A stretch of DNA of 64,000 nucleotides from Cellulomonas iranensis NBRC 101100 = JCM 18110 (GCF_001552375.1 NZ_BCRB01000007.1:1-64000), one strand, 5' to 3'; shown: positions 50,798 to 59,318, counted from the first letter of the stretch. Program-made: numbers and translations. The notes: generated by a model from the sequence alone, not told the origin.

Positions 50798-50832
50798 CAC
50801 CACCCGCGACCCACCCCGAGAGGACGACGCCG

Positions 50833-52137
50833 ATGACCCCCACCGCCGCCGCCCGGCCCGACCGCCGTCTCGTCATCGTCGTGCGCGCCGACCCGGTGAT
50901 CTGCGGTCACTCGGGCGAGGCCCGCAACCTCGCCGAGGCCGCGCTGCACCGCGGGTTCGACGAGGTCCGCATCGTCACGTGGCCGGTCGACCGGCTGCAG
51001 GAGGCAGGCCTGCCGCTCAAGCCCCTCGACGGCGTGCTGCCGTACTCGCCGGGGATCGTCGTCGAGCGCCCCGCACCGGTGGGCGACTACAAGGTCCCCG
51101 ACGGCCGGTACCTCGCGGGCCTCACCGGACGCCTGGTCGAGCTGTTCACCGACGGCGTCCCGACCGTCGCGATGTCGCTGTACCTGTCCCCGCACGCCAC
51201 GGCCGTCGCCGACGCGGTCACGGTCGCGCGCCGCACGGGCCTGCCCGTCGACGTCGTCACCGTCGCCGAGGCCGTCGGGTCCGACGTGACGAACGTCGTG
51301 CGCGCGTGCGTGCAGGAGGACCGGTTCGGTGCCGCCGCGCACGTGCTCACGCAGTACCTGTCGCACGACGTCGTGCTCGCGGTGTCGCAGTACACCAAGG
51401 ACCTCGTCGTCACCGAGGCCGCCGCGATCGACGCGCGCCACGGCACGCGGTTCGCCGACGAGTGCCGCGAGCGCGTCGCCGTGTCCTACCCCGCGATCGA
51501 CGTCGGCACGTACCTCGCACGCGACGAGGACGCGACCGACCGCGCGCTCGCCGCCCGCGGCCTGACGCGCGACGGGTACGTGCTGTTCCTGTCCCGGCTC
51601 GCGCACGCCAAGGGCGTCGACGACCTCATCGACGGGTACGCCCGCTCGGGCGCCCCCGTGTCGGGGCGGCGCCTGGTGATCGCGGGCAACGGCCCGCAGG
51701 CCGACGAGCTGCGCGCGCACGCCGCCGCCACACCCGTCGCGGACCTCGTCACGTTCCTCGACGACGTGCCCGACGACGAGAAGGGCCACCTCATGGCCGG
51801 CTGCACCGCGTTCGTGCTGCCGTCCAAGCCGCGCCCCGAGTTCGTCGAGACGTTCGGCATCGCGCTGGTCGAGAAGATGCTGTCCGGCGGCGGGCCCGTC
51901 ATCACCACCGACACCGGAGGCATCGGCGAGGCCGTCGGCGACACCGCCACGATCGTGCCCGTCGACGACCCCGACGCGATCGCCCGCGCCCTCGACGGCG
52001 TCCTCGCGATGGACCGCGCCGACCGCGCGGGTGCCGCCGAGCGTGCGCGGGAGTACGCGCTGCAGTTCGACCGCGGGGTCGTGCTCGACAAGATCCTCGA
52101 CCGGGTCGACGGCGTGCGGGTGGTCGCGGCGGTGTGA
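50833..52137 (+). CDS. GT4-family glycosyltransferase
   Basis: This 434-residue retaining glycosyltransferase has two Rossmann domains. GHSGEARNLAEAAL near the N-terminus is the acceptor-side loop, YVLFLSRLAHAKGVDDLIDGY starts the donor domain, and EFVETFGIALVEKML is the EX7E motif that binds the nucleotide sugar. TDTGGIGEAV follows. There is no membrane segment. GAGAGG precedes the ATG. Donor and acceptor are unknown; the neighbour GH92 enzyme suggests mannose or glucose chemistry, but only by position. Confidence 0.9.
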   Translation: MTPTAAARPDRRLVIVVRADPVICGHSGEARNLAEAALHRGFDEVRIVTWPVDRLQEAGLPLKPLDGVLPYSPGIVVERPAPVGDYKVPDGRYLAGLTGRLVELFTDGVPTVAMSLYLSPHATAVADAVTVARRTGLPVDVVTVAEAVGSDVTNVVRACVQEDRFGAAAHVLTQYLSHDVVLAVSQYTKDLVVTEAAAIDARHGTRFADECRERVAVSYPAIDVGTYLARDEDATDRALAARGLTRDGYVLFLSRLAHAKGVDDLIDGYARSGAPVSGRRLVIAGNGPQADELRAHAAATPVADLVTFLDDVPDDEKGHLMAGCTAFVLPSKPRPEFVETFGIALVEKMLSGGGPVITTDTGGIGEAVGDTATIVPVDDPDAIARALDGVLAMDRADRAGAAERAREYALQFDRGVVLDKILDRVDGVRVVAAV

Positions 52138-52243
52138 GGGGGGCGGGCGGCGGACGTCCGCGCCGGTCAGCGAGCAGAACGGGACGAATGCCCGCGAGCG
52201 TGCGCAGTGCGGGACGCGCGCCGGCGCCCGCCACGCCAGCCCC

Positions 52244-52249
52244 TACGCT
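52244..52249 (+). promoter_or_regulatory. -10 box TACGCT for leaderless DUF805 mRNA
   Basis: TACGCT ends 7 bases before GTG 52257 and there is no ribosome binding site. Confidence 0.55.
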
Positions 52250-52256
52250 CACGTCC

Positions 52257-52787
52257 GTGACGACGCTCCCCGCCGAGACCGATGCCGCTCGCACCGACCC
52301 GCTCGCCCACGACGCACCCCTGCCCGGTGCCACCGTCCGCCAGGCCGTGCAGCGTGTGACCCGCCGGGCGACGGTCTTCACCGGCCGCGCGAGCCGCAGC
52401 GAGCTGTGGTGGGTCGTGCTGCTCAACGCGCTGGTGTGGCTGGGTGCGGGTGCGCTGACCGTGGTCGCGGCACGCATCGGCGACGCGATCCGCCCGTCGC
52501 GGTCCAGCGATCTCGGCCTGTCCCCCGGGCCGGTGCTCGGCGTGCTGATCGTCCTCGCGCTGCTGACGCTCTACGTGCTCGTCACGCTCGTGCCGCTCTT
52601 CGCGGTCTCGGCCCGCCGCCTGCACGACGCGAACCTGCCCGCGTGGTGGCTGCTGCTCGCCGTGGTCCCCGGGCTGGGTGCGCTCGCGCTGCTGGTGCTG
52701 CTGGCGCTGCCGAGCAACCCGGCGGGGGCGCGGTTCGACCGGGCGTCGACCGAGCGGGCCCCGGTGGAAGGGCCCGCGAGCACCTGA
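52257..52787 (+). CDS. DUF805 membrane protein
   Basis: This 176-residue protein has the DUF805 layout: ATVFTGRASRSELWWVVLLNAL (the conserved FxGRxxRxxFW block), then membrane helices at about 60-80, 98-120 and 135-155, with ARRLHDANLPAWWLLL, the conserved RRLHD. The frame is open far upstream inside the glycosyltransferase region, so GTG 52257 is chosen by conservation and the -10 box. Function unknown. Confidence 0.9.
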   Translation: MTTLPAETDAARTDPLAHDAPLPGATVRQAVQRVTRRATVFTGRASRSELWWVVLLNALVWLGAGALTVVAARIGDAIRPSRSSDLGLSPGPVLGVLIVLALLTLYVLVTLVPLFAVSARRLHDANLPAWWLLLAVVPGLGALALLVLLALPSNPAGARFDRASTERAPVEGPAST

Positions 52788-53087
52788 CCTGCCCTCCGAC
52801 GGTCGACCACCGTGCCGTCAGCGACGTGTCGGCCGGGTGCACAGCAGAGCCGCTCGCGGGGTTGCCGGCCCCGCTGCCGGGCCCGCGTCAGGGCGGCGAC
52901 CGGGCCCGTCCCTTCGTGCGGAGACGAGCACCGGAGCTGAACACTTGTCCATCACTCTCACGTGCGGACAGATTGCCCTACGACCATGCCCCCGAACGAG
53001 CGAAACTGCGACGGATGACGCACTAGTACTCACAATTCGAGGCCATTCCCCCACCAACGGCGGCTCTCCACCGCTACGGTGCTGCAC
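52788..53087. promoter_or_regulatory. 300-base gap with a leaderless promoter at its end
   Basis: No gene is supported. The composition falls toward the right (ACTAGTACTCACAATTCG around 53025), marking the start of a less GC-rich pocket. TACGGT at 53075-53080 ends 7 bases before GTG 53088 and is the probable -10 box of the next gene. Confidence 0.5.
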
Positions 53088-53555
53088 GTGACAACCACTC
53101 GCGCCCAGGGCATGACCTGCGCGGTCGCTGCCATCGGACTGGTGCTCACAGGGTGCGCCACACAACCTGACCGAGACACGTCCCTTCCTGGCGCACAGGA
53201 AACCGGGACTGGCATGCCTGACTGTTCTCTCGAGCCGACCGACCACGTCACGGCCGAACTCGCGTCGCACTGCGTCTACAAGGGTTGGCTCGCAAACGAC
53301 GAGCGCCTGATCGAGGCGTACGGCGCCCCGGACGTCACAAGCAGCCTGCCTTTCGCTGGCGATGGAGCCAGTTTCGACTTCAAGGACTGCTCCCCGAGCG
53401 ACGGACCGATCGACCCGGTCGTCTGCACTTGGACGACAGAAGCCGTCTCAGGCGATGGCACTGAGGGCATCTTTGTGATGCGAATGCACGTCGGCGTCGA
53501 GACTGAGGCAGATGGCTATCGCGTCAACAAGATCGAGCTCGAACCGCCCAGTTAA
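53088..53555 (+). CDS. Orphan lipoprotein in low-GC pocket
   Basis: This 155-residue protein has a signal peptide (MTCAVAAIGLVLTGC) with the lipobox LTGC and a mature domain with five cysteines (PDCSLEP, SHCVYKGWLAN, KDCSPSD, VVCTWTT). I recognise no family. Codon choice is freer than in neighbours. GTG 53088 is preferred over a frame opening at 53079 because of the -10 box placement. Confidence 0.75.
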   Translation: MTTTRAQGMTCAVAAIGLVLTGCATQPDRDTSLPGAQETGTGMPDCSLEPTDHVTAELASHCVYKGWLANDERLIEAYGAPDVTSSLPFAGDGASFDFKDCSPSDGPIDPVVCTWTTEAVSGDGTEGIFVMRMHVGVETEADGYRVNKIELEPPS

Positions 53556-53736
53556 TTTGTCGCCAGAACCCGTTCACTCTCAACGTCGGACATCGGTATG
53601 CCCATAATGTGTCTAGCTATGCGACGACACCACTAGCATCAGCTCGACGAATCGCTGCGACGACGGGGCGACATCCGGTACGGTTCCAGTACCGTGAACA
53701 TCACAGCAAGGGGGCAGCGCGAATCGTAGGTGGACC
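53556..53736. promoter_or_regulatory. 181-base lower-GC gap between the two secreted orphans
   Basis: A hand count gives 30 G/C of 60 at 53581-53640. The gap should hold the promoter of the next gene, but no box is clear. Confidence 0.35.
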
Positions 53737-54399
53737 GTGAGAATTGCTGGGCTCGTCGCCGCGGCGGCGATCCTCGCGGGAACTTCAACCGTGGCGAGCG
53801 GTGCACCGCTTGCTCCGACCGACCGCGACAGGGATGTCGTGATCGCCGCCAACGGAATCCGGCAAGGGGACGGTCGAGTGTTCTACCCAACCGGAGAGAT
53901 CGATCCCGATACGCTCGTCATCATTCCGGACGAGGATGGTGTACTGCCCGGCGGCCTGAGTGTCGCTAAGGGCAGGCAGATCCTCGAAGCCGAGGGCGGA
54001 GACGGGTTGGCCGCAGCCATCGCAGAGGCGGACGCTGAGCGCGTGTCGCCCATGGCCGCCAGTAACACGTTCATCACAGGATTCCGCCCGGAGTGGAGCG
54101 AGTTTCGCCACTTCTCGGGACTCATCGGGACGAACGACAGCGTGGTCGCGAACTACCGCTTCGCTCCGCAGGTCGGAACGCAGCAGTGGGTGTGCGCCAA
54201 GGGCCTGGGCTACTACAAGGGATACAATGGCTCCGAGTTTGGGGTGTGGAGCAACTGGTATGACCTCGGCTGCAAGAAGGCGGGCGGGGTTCTCTGGAAG
54301 ATCACTGCAGTTCCGTGGGGCAACGTCGCCGCCGTCCCGACTGCTCGATTCCAGTCCCAGCATTACCACATGATCGCGAACGGCGAGTGGGGGTTCTGA
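53737..54399 (+). CDS. Orphan secreted protein in low-GC pocket
   Basis: This 220-residue protein has a signal peptide MRIAGLVAAAAILAGTSTVASGA, a spacer region (about 25-105) and a C-terminal domain rich in aromatic residues (about 108-220: TFITGFRPEWSEFRHFSG, QQWVCAKGLGYYKGYNG, NWYDLGCKK, QHYHMIANGEWGF) with one likely disulfide. GTG 53737 has AGGTGG just upstream. No family is recognised. The layout of leader, spacer and compact aromatic C-terminal domain would suit a processed secreted factor or small toxin, but nothing proves this. Confidence 0.75.
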   Translation: MRIAGLVAAAAILAGTSTVASGAPLAPTDRDRDVVIAANGIRQGDGRVFYPTGEIDPDTLVIIPDEDGVLPGGLSVAKGRQILEAEGGDGLAAAIAEADAERVSPMAASNTFITGFRPEWSEFRHFSGLIGTNDSVVANYRFAPQVGTQQWVCAKGLGYYKGYNGSEFGVWSNWYDLGCKKAGGVLWKITAVPWGNVAAVPTARFQSQHYHMIANGEWGF

Positions 54400-54493
54400 G
54401 CACCGGCTCCTGACGCAGACCCACCGGTAAGGGCGAGGTCCGTCCCACCGGCGACTGGGCACAGCGCCGATCCGGTGATACTCCAGCACCGCG

Positions 54494-54527
54494 AAGGCCC
54501 CGAGTCCCGTAAGGAGCTCGGGGCCTT
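54494..54527 (+). terminator. Strong hairpin terminator
   Basis: AAGGCCCCGAG pairs perfectly with CTCGGGGCCTT over a 12-base loop, ending in TTTG. It lies 95 bases after the secreted orphan gene and would stop its transcript. Confidence 0.8.
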
Positions 54528-54588
54528 TGCCGCCCTGGGAGGTCTCAGGCGGTCGCGGCCTGCTCGTCATGAGCGGTGACTGCGGCGG

Positions 54589-54676
54589 CTCATCCCCGCT
54601 CGCGCGGGGGTGAGCCCTCGCTGCTCCCGGTCGCTGAGGTCATGGGCGCGTCCCTTCCCCGCGTGCGGGGGTAACC
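54589..54676 (+). CRISPR. Two type I-E-like CRISPR repeats, probable relic
   Basis: A first repeat-like unit (54589-54616) has the core CCCCGC-TCGC-GCGGGG followed by GGTGAGCC. A second (about 54651-54676) has CCCCGC-GT-GCGGGG followed by GGTAACC, with two loop bases missing. The matching right edges are exactly 61 bases apart, the type I-E period. The stem, its length and the G-run-TGA/TAA ending resemble I-E repeats. No third copy and no cas gene is in the window. The first unit also extends to a GGCTCA/TGAGCC hairpin, so two terminator hairpins are an alternative. Confidence 0.4.
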
Positions 54677-54779
54677 ACTCGTGATCGCGTGCCGGGCTGC
54701 AGCCGCCGGTCTCCTATCCGTGTACGGACGCCCTCAGCCCCGACGAGGTCGGCGTCAGGAAGGCGGGGCGACACGTGCG

Positions 54780-55478
54780 TCAGGCGGGCGGCGCCACGAA
54801 CTGCCACCCGCGCTCGCGCATCAGCGGCACGAAGCGTGCGACGGCCGCGACGGTCTGGCTGCGGTCGCCGCCGCCGTCGTGCAGCAGGATGACGCCGCCG
54901 GGCGCGACGGCCTCCATGCGGCGCACGAGCTCGTCGACGCCGGGCGGCACCCAGTCCTCGACGGCGGTGTGCCAGCCCATCGAGCGCATGCCGAGGCTCG
55001 CGGCGACGTCGACGGTCGCGCCCCAGGAGCCGAACGGCGCGCGCCAGTACGGCACCGGCGCACCGGGCACGGCGGCACGGATCGCGTCGAGCGTGCGTGT
55101 CAGGTCGGCGTGCACGACGTCGGGTGACGCGTCGCCCAGGTCGTCGTGCTGCCACGAGTGGTTGCCGAGCACGTGGCCGTCGGCGGCGATGCGCGCCACC
55201 AGGTCCGGGTGCTCGACGACGCGTTCGCCGACCAGGAAGAACACCGCCGGCACGTCCTCGCGGGCCAGCAGGTCCAGCAGGTCGGCGGTGTCGGGTGGGT
55301 TCGGGCCGTCGTCGAACGTCAGGACGATCGTGCGCTCGCCGCCGCCCACGACCTCGATGACGCCGTCGGACCGGACGCCGTCCGCCGGCCGATCCCCGGC
55401 GGGAGCCCCGTCGGGGGGCGGCCCGTCGAACCCCTCGCCGTCGGCCGCCGCGCCGCCCACGCGCCCGGCCCCGCTCAC
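54780..55478 (-). CDS. Polysaccharide deacetylase (NodB domain)
   Basis: This 232-residue carbohydrate esterase family 4 protein shows motif 1 TFDDGPNPPDTADLL (catalytic and metal Asp pair), motif 2 GNHSWQHDDL (two metal histidines), motif 3 WRAPFGSWG, and later WHTAVEDW and ILLHDGGG with the final histidine. All catalytic residues are present. It has a 40-residue Gly/Pro-rich N-terminus and no signal peptide. GTG 55478 overlaps the LLM oxidoreductase stop as GTGA. The substrate could be an N-acetylated sugar polymer or a small molecule. Confidence 0.92.
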   Translation of the reverse strand: MSGAGRVGGAAADGEGFDGPPPDGAPAGDRPADGVRSDGVIEVVGGGERTIVLTFDDGPNPPDTADLLDLLAREDVPAVFFLVGERVVEHPDLVARIAADGHVLGNHSWQHDDLGDASPDVVHADLTRTLDAIRAAVPGAPVPYWRAPFGSWGATVDVAASLGMRSMGWHTAVEDWVPPGVDELVRRMEAVAPGGVILLHDGGGDRSQTVAAVARFVPLMRERGWQFVAPPA

Positions 55479-56434
55479 AGCACGCGCGCGAGCTGCTCGA
55501 GGGCCGCGAGCGGGTCGGGGCCGCTGGGGAACAGCACGCACGTGGTCGCACCGGCCGCGCCGCGCGCCGCGATGCGCTCGCGCACCTGGTCTGCCGACCC
55601 CGCGAGCGACAGCTCGCGCACCCACGCGTCGGGCATGCGGGACGCGAACTCCTCGGGCGAGGCGGAGTCGGCGCGCAGGGCCGCGAGCTCGGCGGCGAAC
55701 GGCTGCTGCGCGAGGTGCGGCGCCCAGTCGGGCTCGCCGATCCACGCGAGCGCGTGCCGGGCGACGTCGAGCGCACGCGCCTCGTCGTCGTCGACGCACG
55801 CCGCGTCGTAGGTGACGACGCGCGGCGGCGTCGGGGCCGCGACGTGCTCGACGGCCGCGCGCACGTACGCGGGCGGGCACGGCTCGGCGAGCACGACGCC
55901 CTCGGCGACGCGCCCGGCGGCGGCCAGCGACTTCGGCCCCCGGACCCCGAGGATCACGTCGGGCACGACCTCGGGCAGCGAGGACGGGTCGAGCGCGACG
56001 CCGTCGAGCACGACGGGCGCGTCCGGCGCGGTGGTCACGGTCTCGCCGCGCAGCAGCGCCCGCAGCGCGCGCGTGTACGCCTCGAGGAACGTCAGGGGAC
56101 GCCCGGGCCACGCGCCGACCTGCCGCATCCAGTCGGGCATGCCGTGCCCGACGCCGATCGTCACGCGCCCGGGGAACAGGCGTGCGAGCGTCGCGGCGTC
56201 CATCGCGGCGAACCCGACGTTGCGCGCCGCGGCGGGCAGGATACCGATGCCGACGTGGAGGCGCTCGGTCGCGGCGAGCACGGCCGCGGCCTGCGCGGCA
56301 CCGCCGCGGAAGCCGAGGTCCTCGACGACCCACAGCTCGTCGAAGCCCAGGGCCTCGGCGCGGCGGGCGTGCTCCAGCACGAGGTGGGCGGGCAGGTCAC
56401 GGGGCAGCAGCACCCCGATGTGCGGCGTCGTCAT
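55475..56434 (-). CDS. LLM-class F420-dependent oxidoreductase
   Basis: This 319-residue luciferase-like TIM barrel begins MTTPHIGVLLPRDLP. It contains ARRAEALGFDELWVVEDLG, VGIGILPAAARN, RVTIGVGHGMPDWMRQVGA and SLAGSADQVRERIAARGA. The coenzyme is presumed F420, as usual in actinobacteria. ATG 56434 agrees with the family start; the frame is open for 35 more codons without conservation. It is co-transcribed with the deacetylase downstream. Confidence 0.9.
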   Translation of the reverse strand: MTTPHIGVLLPRDLPAHLVLEHARRAEALGFDELWVVEDLGFRGGAAQAAAVLAATERLHVGIGILPAAARNVGFAAMDAATLARLFPGRVTIGVGHGMPDWMRQVGAWPGRPLTFLEAYTRALRALLRGETVTTAPDAPVVLDGVALDPSSLPEVVPDVILGVRGPKSLAAAGRVAEGVVLAEPCPPAYVRAAVEHVAAPTPPRVVTYDAACVDDDEARALDVARHALAWIGEPDWAPHLAQQPFAAELAALRADSASPEEFASRMPDAWVRELSLAGSADQVRERIAARGAAGATTCVLFPSGPDPLAALEQLARVL

Positions 56435-56495
56435 GGACCCATCCTGGCGCACCGCCGACGCCTCGCCGACCTCTCGCCAGCCGGCCGTCGCGCCC

Positions 56496-56555
56496 CGCGA
56501 GACCGGGCTCTCGTCGTTCACCGGTGACATGAGCGACACGCAACCCGGTCTCGCG
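56496..56555. repeat. Structured repeat element, copy 1
   Basis: A perfect 12-bp inverted repeat (CGCGAGACCGGG and CCCGGTCTCGCG) encloses an inner palindrome TCACCGGTGA and a GTCGTTCA/TGAGCGAC pair. The element closely resembles the one at 56667. It lies upstream of the LLM gene. Confidence 0.85.
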
Positions 56556-56666
56556 GAGGGCAGTGTCCGGGGTATGAGAACCGACCGACGACCTCGGCCC
56601 GGCCGCTAGGACGGCCCGGACTCGCGGACTTCACCGTCGGCATCTCACCGACCGGACGTCGCATCC

Positions 56667-56725
56667 CGCGAGACCGGGCTCACGTCGCTCACGCGTGACA
56701 TGAGCGACCCCAGCCCGGCCTGACG
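56667..56725. repeat. Structured repeat element, copy 2
   Basis: This copy shares CGCGAGACCGGGCTC and GTGACATGAGCGAC with copy 1. The inner palindrome is TCACGCGTGA, with bases changed on both sides, and GTCGCTCA (56684-56691) pairs perfectly with TGAGCGAC (56701-56708). The right outer arm has decayed (CCCGGCCTGACG). It lies 50 bases after the sucP stop. The 341-base gap 56435-56775 holds no gene. Confidence 0.82.
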
Positions 56726-56775
56726 GACCGCGGGGTCCGGGTCGCGAGACCCGGAACCGACCAGCAGCCCCGACC

Positions 56776-58251
56776 TCAGCCCAGCGCGGCCGACGTCAGC
56801 ACGACGCGCTCGGCGCCGTCCTGCGTCGCACGGACCTCGAACGACCCGTCGGCGGCGTCGAACGCGAGCGTCGCGCGCTCGTCGCCCGCGGTCCACGCGA
56901 ACGTGCCGCGCGACCCGTCGACGTCCCACGCGAACTCGCCCGCGAACGCCGCGTGCGAGGAGCGCAGCCGCAGCCCGGTCAGCTGCGCGGCCACGGCGGG
57001 GTGCGTGAGCGCCGCCTCGACCTCGGCGGGCGTGTAGTGGTGGCGGTTGACGTCGCGGCCGACGCCCGTGCGGGCCAGCAGGTCCATGTCGTTGACGCCC
57101 GCGAGCAGGCCCACGTAGTAGACCTGCGGGATCCCGGGCACGAACAGCTGCAGCAGCCGTGCGAGCACGTAGCGGCGGTCGTCGCGGGCCAGCGCGTCGT
57201 AGAACGTGCAGTTGACCTGGTAGAGGTCGAGGTTGGACGCGGCCGCGCCCGTGGCCTGGCGGGACGTGCCGCCGCTGTTGTCGTGGATGCGCTCGACGAG
57301 CGCGTCGATCTTCTCGGGCGCCAGCAGGCCCGGCTCGCCGGGGCGCAGGTCGGACGTGCCGACGTCGACGATCCCGATGCCGTCGTGCGTGTCGAGGACC
57401 GTCACCGAGTTCGCGGGGCGGATGCGCAGCCAGCCCGCGAGCGGCTCGAGCTCGCCCGTGGTCAGCGCGTGCAGCACGAGCGGCGGCAGCGCGAAGTCGT
57501 AGACCAGGTCGACCTTGCGCGCGATGTCGATCTGCTGGGTGTGGTGCCCGTGCACCTCGACGAGCACCTGCGCGCCGCGCGCGTGCGCCTGCTCGACGAT
57601 CCGCTCGGTGTACGCGTCGGTCGCGGGCGTCATGAAGCAGTCGGTGCCCGCCTCCTTGCCGGTGTACCCGACGGCGTCGAGCCGCAGCATCGAGACCCCG
57701 CCGGACGTCAGCGCGTCGACGACCGACGTCAGGTACTCCCAGGCCTGCGGCGTGCGCAGGTCGATGTCGACCTGGTCGGGTGTGAACGTGGTCCACACGA
57801 GGCGGCGGCGCCCGCCGAGGGTCATGACCGTGAACGGCAGGCCGGGTCGCGGGCGGTAGATGCGCGCGAGGTCCTCCTCGGTGGCGCCGAGCGGGAACAC
57901 CGACCCCAGCGTGAGGAACATCGGCGCGTGCGGGGACTCCTCGCCGCGCTCGCGCACGTCGACGAACCGCTCGGAGTCGGCCGACACGTGGTTGACGATG
58001 ACGTCGGCCATGACGGTGCGGCCGTCGGCGAGCGCGCGCACGTCGTCCCACGAGCCGAGCCGCGGGTCGACCTGCGTGTGGTCGCGCGGGTCGAACCCGG
58101 CGTCCGCACCGTCGTACGGCGGGTAGAACGGCAGCACGTGGACGCCGCCGAACGCGCCCGCGAGCGGGCCGTCGAGCAGCGCGCGCAGGCCGGGCAGGTC
58201 GCCGGCGAGCCGGTCGGCGTAGGTGATCAGCTGGGGGCCGTGGTGGGTCAC
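56776..58251 (-). CDS. sucP: Sucrose phosphorylase (GH13)
   Basis: Sucrose phosphorylase splits sucrose with phosphate into alpha-glucose 1-phosphate and fructose. This 491-residue protein has the family length and near-textbook motifs: GADAGFDPRDHTQVDPRLGSWDDV, the nucleophile in MLRLDAVGYTGKEAGTDCFM, the acid/base in VLVEVHGHH, the transition-state stabiliser in TVLDTHDGIGI, and GAAASNLDLYQVN. GTG 58251 starts at THHGPQLITYADRL, the usual family start. It is last in the operon, 86 bases after the esterase gene. Related glucosylglycerol-type phosphorylases cannot be fully excluded. Confidence 0.92.
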   Translation of the reverse strand: MTHHGPQLITYADRLAGDLPGLRALLDGPLAGAFGGVHVLPFYPPYDGADAGFDPRDHTQVDPRLGSWDDVRALADGRTVMADVIVNHVSADSERFVDVRERGEESPHAPMFLTLGSVFPLGATEEDLARIYRPRPGLPFTVMTLGGRRRLVWTTFTPDQVDIDLRTPQAWEYLTSVVDALTSGGVSMLRLDAVGYTGKEAGTDCFMTPATDAYTERIVEQAHARGAQVLVEVHGHHTQQIDIARKVDLVYDFALPPLVLHALTTGELEPLAGWLRIRPANSVTVLDTHDGIGIVDVGTSDLRPGEPGLLAPEKIDALVERIHDNSGGTSRQATGAAASNLDLYQVNCTFYDALARDDRRYVLARLLQLFVPGIPQVYYVGLLAGVNDMDLLARTGVGRDVNRHHYTPAEVEAALTHPAVAAQLTGLRLRSSHAAFAGEFAWDVDGSRGTFAWTAGDERATLAFDAADGSFEVRATQDGAERVVLTSAALG

Positions 58252-58337
58252 GGTGCGGGCTCCGTCGTCGTCGGTGACCGGGGTCCGGTCGGGTGGGCCG
58301 TCGTGCCCGGCCGGGGGACGGCCGGGCACGACGGGGT

Positions 58338-59318
58338 TCAGGTCAGGTCGGGGGCGGTCACGCGCTCGCGCAGGCGGGCCAGCCACCGGGCGCGGGCCAG
58401 GCGCGCGTCGCGCGACACGGGCGCGTCGGGCACGAGCCCGTCGAACCCGTGGCAGCCGCCGGGCCACACGTGCAGCTCGGCGTCGCCGCCGTCGGCCCAC
58501 AGCCGCGCGGCGTACGCGACGCACTCGTCGCGGAACGTCTCGGCGGAGCCGACGTCGACGAACGCGGGCGGCAGGCCGCGAAGGTCCGCCGCCCGCGCCG
58601 CCGCCGCGTACGGCGGGGTGCCCGTGCCACCGGCACGGTCCCCGAGGTACGCCGCCCACGCGGTCGCGTTGGCGGTCCGGTCCCAGGAGCCCACGCCGGC
58701 CATCTGGTGCCCGGAGGCGGTCTCGTTGCGGTCGTCGAGCATGGGGCAGACCAGCAGCTGCCCGGCGAGGGCCGGGCCGCCGCGGTCGCGGACGAGCAGC
58801 GCGAGCGCCGCGGCCAGGCCGCCGCCGGCGCTGATGCCCTCGACGACGACGCACGTCGGGTCGAGCCCGAGCACGTCGGCGTCGCCGACGAGCCAGGTGA
58901 GCGCCGCGTACGCGTCCTCGACGGCCGCGGGGTACGGGTGCTCGGGCGCGAGCCGGTACTCGACCGACGCGACGGCCCAGCCGGGTGCGACCTGCGCGGC
59001 CGCGGCCACGTCGTCCGACACCGTGCCCACCACCAGGCCACCGCCGTGCAGGTGCAGCAGCACGGGCACCGCGTGGTCGACGGGCGGGCGCAGCAGCGCG
59101 ACGCGCACGGTGCCGCCGCCGGGGCCGGGCGCCTCGTGCCAGGTGAGCTCGAGGCCGGCCTCGGCGGCGACGTCGGCGAGCACGGGCGGCTGCGCGCGCT
59201 CGCGCAGCGCCGTGATCTCGTCGGGCCGCAGCGTCGTGACCACGTCGGCCGCGCGCGTCGTGAGCGCGTCGGCGATCGCGGGGTCGAACGGCGGCCGCGC
59301 GACGGCGACCTGCGTCAT
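58338..59318 (-). CDS. HSL-family alpha/beta hydrolase (esterase)
   Basis: This 326-residue esterase carries the oxyanion block LHLHGGGLVVG, the nucleophile elbow GISAGGGLA, and the Asp and His of the triad near AFVDVGSAETFRDE and GGCHGFDG. These define the hormone-sensitive-lipase group of carboxylesterases. It has no signal peptide. The ATG overlaps the stop of the permease as ATGA, so it is built into the sugar operon between transport and phosphorolysis, where it may remove acyl groups from an imported sugar. Confidence 0.92.
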   Translation of the reverse strand: MTQVAVARPPFDPAIADALTTRAADVVTTLRPDEITALRERAQPPVLADVAAEAGLELTWHEAPGPGGGTVRVALLRPPVDHAVPVLLHLHGGGLVVGTVSDDVAAAAQVAPGWAVASVEYRLAPEHPYPAAVEDAYAALTWLVGDADVLGLDPTCVVVEGISAGGGLAAALALLVRDRGGPALAGQLLVCPMLDDRNETASGHQMAGVGSWDRTANATAWAAYLGDRAGGTGTPPYAAAARAADLRGLPPAFVDVGSAETFRDECVAYAARLWADGGDAELHVWPGGCHGFDGLVPDAPVSRDARLARARWLARLRERVTAPDLT

